A stretch of DNA of 7,681 nt, taken from assembly GCA_024275555.1 (NCBI GenBank), contig JAJRYW010000589.1, positions 1-7,681 on the forward strand. The letters are read 5' to 3'. The notes beneath the pieces are model-generated. The model was not told the DNA's origin, ran no database searches, and saw nothing but the letters and a program-made list of their open reading frames with translations. Made by a program: the position numbers and the translations under genes. Source of the DNA: Calditrichota bacterium. GTDB lineage: Bacteria; Calditrichota; Calditrichia; RBG-13-44-9; J075. Each line of letters begins with the position of its first letter. The first letter of the stretch is position 1. Below are positions 5,407-7,681 of the stretch, piece by piece.

Positions 5407-5480
5407 AGTGTCTTGAAACCGGGAAGAATAAGCAGGGAAAACTCATTGGAAAGAAGTAAGCGTGGAGAGCAGATTATCCG

Positions 5481-6095
5481 ATGCGCCTGGTAGCCGAAAA
5501 TGTCAGCAAGCGTTTCCGTCATCGTATTGTGCTGCGAAATATAAATTTTGAAGCGTCGTCCCCCTCTTCGTTGGTAATTACCGGGGCGAACGGGAGCGGC
5601 AAGACAACCCTGGTGCGCATCATCTGCGGATTGATGTCGCCCAGTCAGGGCAAGGTGTCCTTTTTGGAGGGGGAACGAACTCTGACGCCGGAAGAAATCC
5701 AGGCTCAAATCGGGCTGGTGGGGCCTTATTTACAGCTTTACCGGGATCTGTCGGCCTGGGAAAATTTAAACTTCCTGGCGGCCGCCCGGGGCAAAAAGCT
5801 GGATCGTCAGCGGCTCATCGACCTGTTAACCATGGTTGGCCTGAAGGGAAGGGAAGCCGACCCGCTGAAAGCCTATTCCTCCGGGATGCTGCAACGCATC
5901 AAATATGTCGCGGCGCTTTACCATAATCCGGAACTGCTTATTTTAGACGAACCGACCTCTAACCTGGACGATAAAGGCAAGCAGATTGTCTATAAGATTA
6001 TCGAAGAACAGAAACGGCAGCGGATAGTGATTATCGCTACCAATGAATCGGACGAATTGAACCTGGGTGATGCGCGTGTGGATGTTACTTGCTAA
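5481..6095 (+). CDS. ccmA: Heme exporter ATP-binding protein CcmA
   Basis: CcmA is the ATPase of the CcmAB(CD) complex, which uses ATP to release heme-loaded CcmE from CcmC during System I cytochrome c maturation; it acts on the cytoplasmic face. The 204-residue product has normal length for a single nucleotide-binding domain. It shows Walker A GANGSGKT (35-42), a Q-loop glutamine around Q85, the ABC signature as YSSGMLQRI (132-140), Walker B LLILDE with Glu157 (152-157) and a D-loop SNLD. The switch position reads ATNES with Asn188 where most ABC ATPases have histidine. The short N-terminal lead and early Walker A fit CcmA. The ATG at 5481 is the only start after the in-frame TAA at 5457; its SD is weak (GGAG 13 nt away). 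It overlaps ccmB by 14 nt. Generic ABC subunits look similar, but the ccmB and ccmC neighbours settle the call. Confidence 0.92.
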   Translation: MRLVAENVSKRFRHRIVLRNINFEASSPSSLVITGANGSGKTTLVRIICGLMSPSQGKVSFLEGERTLTPEEIQAQIGLVGPYLQLYRDLSAWENLNFLAAARGKKLDRQRLIDLLTMVGLKGREADPLKAYSSGMLQRIKYVAALYHNPELLILDEPTSNLDDKGKQIVYKIIEEQKRQRIVIIATNESDELNLGDARVDVTC

Positions 6096-6747
6096 AAGCA
6101 TTGTGGTGTTCCAAAAAGATTTACGTCTGGAATTCCGGACCCGATATGCGCTGAATGCGATTGCCATGTTTGCTATTACAACGTTAACGGCGATTAGTTT
6201 TTCCCTGGGACCGGTTTCTTTAAGAACCGTGGTGATGGCCCCGTTGCTGTGGATTATTCTCTTTTTCTCAGCCATGTCGGGACTTGCGCATGTTTTTGTG
6301 CGGGAGGAGGAACAGCAGACCGCCGACACCTTGCGGTTGCTGTTGCCGCCGAATGCAATTTTTTTGGGTAAGTGGCTATTTAATATTGTCTTGTTATTGG
6401 GATTGGAGGTCATTATTATCCCCTTATACTTTGTTATGATGGACGCCCCGATGGGAAATCCATCCATCTTTTTCTCTATTTTGGTTATTGGGAGTCTGGG
6501 CCTGGCCTCGGTAGCTACGATAATTGCGGCAATTATTTCCCTGGCGAGCAGTCGCGGGGCGCTTTTTTCAGTGCTATCTTTCCCCATCGTCCTTCCCATC
6601 CTTATCAGTGCGATCAGCGGTACCCAGCTTGCCCTGGAAGGTGCGCCATTTTCGGATTGTTTAAACAGCTTAAAAGTGCTATTTTCCTTTACGGTGATTA
6701 TATTAACGACTTCATTACTGGTGTTTGAATTTGTATGGAGAAAATGA
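6082..6747 (+). CDS. ccmB: Heme exporter membrane protein CcmB
   Basis: CcmB is the membrane subunit that pairs with CcmA. The 221-residue product is close to the family's usual length of about 220. An N-terminal cytoplasmic stretch with KDLRLEFRTRYALN (12-25) leads into six hydrophobic segments at about 24-42, 50-72, 93-120, 129-155, 159-179 and 196-219. The loop FVREEEQQTADTLRLLLPP (72-90) matches the conserved CcmB loop. Start choice is uncertain: ATG 6082 places the KDL motif 11 residues in, as in FCB-type CcmB, while ATG 6070 or GTG 6067 would add four or five residues; none has a strong SD, although GGTGAT (6066-6071) precedes 6082. It overlaps ccmA by 14 nt and ends within the ccmC start region, so translation is probably coupled. 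Confidence 0.9.
   Translation: MLLAKSIVVFQKDLRLEFRTRYALNAIAMFAITTLTAISFSLGPVSLRTVVMAPLLWIILFFSAMSGLAHVFVREEEQQTADTLRLLLPPNAIFLGKWLFNIVLLLGLEVIIIPLYFVMMDAPMGNPSIFFSILVIGSLGLASVATIIAAIISLASSRGALFSVLSFPIVLPILISAISGTQLALEGAPFSDCLNSLKVLFSFTVIILTTSLLVFEFVWRK
6737..6740 (+). promoter_or_regulatory. Ribosome binding site of ccmC
   Basis: GGAG inside the last ccmB codons stands 6 nt before the ATG at 6747 and 3 nt before the ATG at 6744. This favours 6747 over the in-frame ATGs at 6744 and 6735. Confidence 0.55.
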
Positions 6748-7433
6748 TGAGTCTGGATAAAAAATGGTGGCAGTATTTACTGGGAATCTGGATGACGGTG
6801 GTGATTATTCTGGCTTTTACCCTGGTGCAACCGGTGGTGAAAGGCCTGGGCCAAAGTGTGCGGATTCTGTTTTTCCATGTCCCCTGCGCCTGGGTAGCCA
6901 CGCTGGCCTTTCTGGTCTCCGCTGTTTACAGTATTCGCTATCTGCGCAACGAGGATCATAACCATGATATCATGGCCTATTCTGCGGCTCACATCGGGTT
7001 ATTGTTTACCATTCTGGCTACCGTTACCGGGGCCGTATGGGCCCAGGAAATTTGGGGAAAAGCCTGGAATTGGGACCCCCGCCAAATTTCTATCTTTATA
7101 CTGATGCTTATTTACGCCGCTTACTTTGCCCTGCGTTCCGCAGTGGAGGAAGAGGAAAAACAAGCCCGCCTGGCCGCCGTTTACTCGATTATTGCCTTTG
7201 TAACGGTGCCGTTTCTAATGTTTATCGTGCCGCGGATTATCGATTCCCTCCATCCCGATCCGCTGATCAATACCGATGCGAAGATCAAAATGGAAACCAC
7301 TATGTGCTATGTCTTCTTTGCCTCCCTGGCCGGTTTTACGGCCATCTTTTTCTGGATGCTGCGTCTTAAAGTAAGAGTAATGCAAATAAATCGGACGTTA
7401 GAAATAGAACAATTCAACCAAGAGGTTCGCTGA
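6747..7433 (+). CDS. ccmC: Heme-handling membrane protein CcmC
   Basis: CcmC presents heme to the chaperone CcmE on the periplasmic side of the inner membrane. The 228-residue product has about six membrane segments (roughly 11-29, 38-63, 80-100, 113-131, 145-165, 186-206). The tryptophan-rich WWD-type motif of the heme-handling family is seen as WGKAWNWDPRQIS (103-115). Two histidines placed like the heme ligands of E. coli CcmC are present: His44 in FFHVP and His169 in DSLHPDP, one on each side of the motif. Related CcmF and CcsA proteins share the motif, but length, gene context and FFHVP support CcmC. The ATG at 6747 overlaps the ccmB TGA by one base; ATGs at 6744 and 6735 are possible. 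The C-terminal charged tail (207-228) is cytoplasmic by inference. Confidence 0.94.
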   Translation: MSLDKKWWQYLLGIWMTVVIILAFTLVQPVVKGLGQSVRILFFHVPCAWVATLAFLVSAVYSIRYLRNEDHNHDIMAYSAAHIGLLFTILATVTGAVWAQEIWGKAWNWDPRQISIFILMLIYAAYFALRSAVEEEEKQARLAAVYSIIAFVTVPFLMFIVPRIIDSLHPDPLINTDAKIKMETTMCYVFFASLAGFTAIFFWMLRLKVRVMQINRTLEIEQFNQEVR

Positions 7434-7627
7434 TGTTAGGTTTGGTCGGATTTTTGCAGATGGTTCAGGATTCCGGAATGCAAAACGCCCCGGAAAAAGT
7501 AGTCGGTTCCAATGTTTATATTGTCATGATTGTAACCCTGATCGTTTGGTTAGGAGTCTTCTTTTACTTGATGTACTTGAGTTCCAAGTTAAAAAAAATC
7601 AAGCAGCAACTGGACGTTCGCAAGTAA
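7433..7627 (+). CDS. ccmD: CcmD-like small membrane protein
   Basis: This 64-residue protein has a short N-terminal region, one hydrophobic segment (about 28-49, VYIVMIVTLIVWLGVFFYLMYL) and a basic, coiled-coil-like tail (SKLKKIKQQLDVRK). This layout and its place directly after ccmC fit CcmD, the small subunit that in E. coli helps release holo-CcmE from the CcmABCD complex. CcmD sequences are very divergent, so the call rests on size, topology and position more than on residues. The ATG overlaps the ccmC TGA by one base, and AGAGG (7421-7425) gives an SD 7 nt upstream. The N-terminal 27 residues are longer than in many CcmD proteins; a start at Met10 is possible but has no better SD. Confidence 0.7.
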   Translation: MLGLVGFLQMVQDSGMQNAPEKVVGSNVYIVMIVTLIVWLGVFFYLMYLSSKLKKIKQQLDVRK

Positions 7628-7642
7628 TGTCCGGGTAAAAAA

Positions 7643-7656
7643 TGCACAGGCGTGCA
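7643..7656. repeat. Short inverted repeat after the ccmD-like gene
   Basis: TGCAC (7643-7647) and GTGCA (7652-7656) face each other across AGGC. There is no T-tract behind it, so it does not look like a terminator. It may be an operator or a chance dyad; the window ends 25 bases later with no start of a next gene visible. Confidence 0.3.
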
Positions 7657-7681
7657 ACTATTTCATAATCAGTTAATTTAA

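Larger units (their letters stand above)
5044..5480. other. Divergent intergenic region between the small minus-strand gene and ccmA
   Basis: About 437 bases without a convincing conserved gene. On the minus side it holds an SD-preceded 13-codon reading frame (5107-5066) and a 10-bp palindrome TTAAATTTAA (5060-5069). In the middle is a 6-bp GC hairpin (5136-5141 with 5146-5151). On the ccmA side it holds a GC-rich inverted repeat (5240-5247 with 5336-5343), a 14-bp palindrome (5313-5326), a small hairpin with eight T's (5343-5364), and a candidate promoter (5378-5406). I see no tRNA, no known riboswitch core and no gene remnant. Confidence 0.6.

Noticed and set aside
5943..6599. 218-codon open frame on the minus strand opposite ccmA/ccmB
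   Set aside because: It is antisense to clearly conserved genes, shows no recognisable domain, and such frames arise readily opposite hydrophobic coding sequence.
5309..7639. Shared 11-mer GTCCGGGTAAA at 5309-5319 and 7629-7639 as a paired regulatory repeat
   Set aside because: Several chance 11-base matches are expected in a window of this length, and only the first copy is part of a palindrome.

Overview
This window is ordinary core-genome DNA from a Gram-negative bacterium. It carries ribosomal protein and translation-factor genes, a lipid A gene, one small unassigned gene on the opposite strand, and the start of a cytochrome c maturation (ccm) operon. LpxB implies an outer membrane with lipid A. 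CcmA, CcmB and CcmC imply System I cytochrome c assembly and hence periplasmic c-type cytochromes. The gene order rplM-rpsI / rpsB-tsf-pyrH-frr is widespread. The style of CcmB and of the small CcmD-like protein recalls the FCB group. However, clear Shine-Dalgarno (SD) sequences and a consensus sigma70-type promoter argue against Bacteroidota proper. A Calditrichota-like or related lineage is my guess, not a demonstrated placement.

Layout. Bases 1-684 hold the 3' part of rplM (L13) and complete rpsI (S9), closed by a strong intrinsic terminator. Bases 719-920 are a regulatory region with a TTGACC-N17-TATGAT promoter, a GC-rich discriminator, and a leader that folds into a small and a large hairpin, as expected for ribosomal protein autoregulation. 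Bases 921-3560 hold rpsB (S2), tsf (a short-form EF-Ts), pyrH (UMP kinase) and frr (ribosome recycling factor), closely spaced in one operon and ended by a second strong terminator. lpxB begins only 14 nt after the T-tract of that terminator (3631-4782). Its 3' end overlaps, tail to tail, a 93-residue minus-strand gene that may encode a helix-turn-helix protein.

Bases 5044-5480 contain no convincing conserved gene but are rich in symmetric sequence: a perfect 14-bp palindrome, a long-range GC-rich inverted repeat followed by a small hairpin and eight T's, and a dyad with a tandem heptamer over a possible promoter. Bases 5481-7627 hold ccmA, ccmB, ccmC and a CcmD-like small membrane protein, whose ends overlap, so translational coupling is likely. 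CcmA and CcmB would form the ATPase and membrane parts of the complex that works with CcmC and CcmD to load heme onto CcmE. CcmE and the heme lyase genes are not in the window.

I see no mobile element, CRISPR array, tRNA or rRNA. I do not see a clear new multi-gene system. The parts most likely to be undescribed are the small minus-strand gene, the rpsB leader, and the symmetric elements upstream of ccmA.
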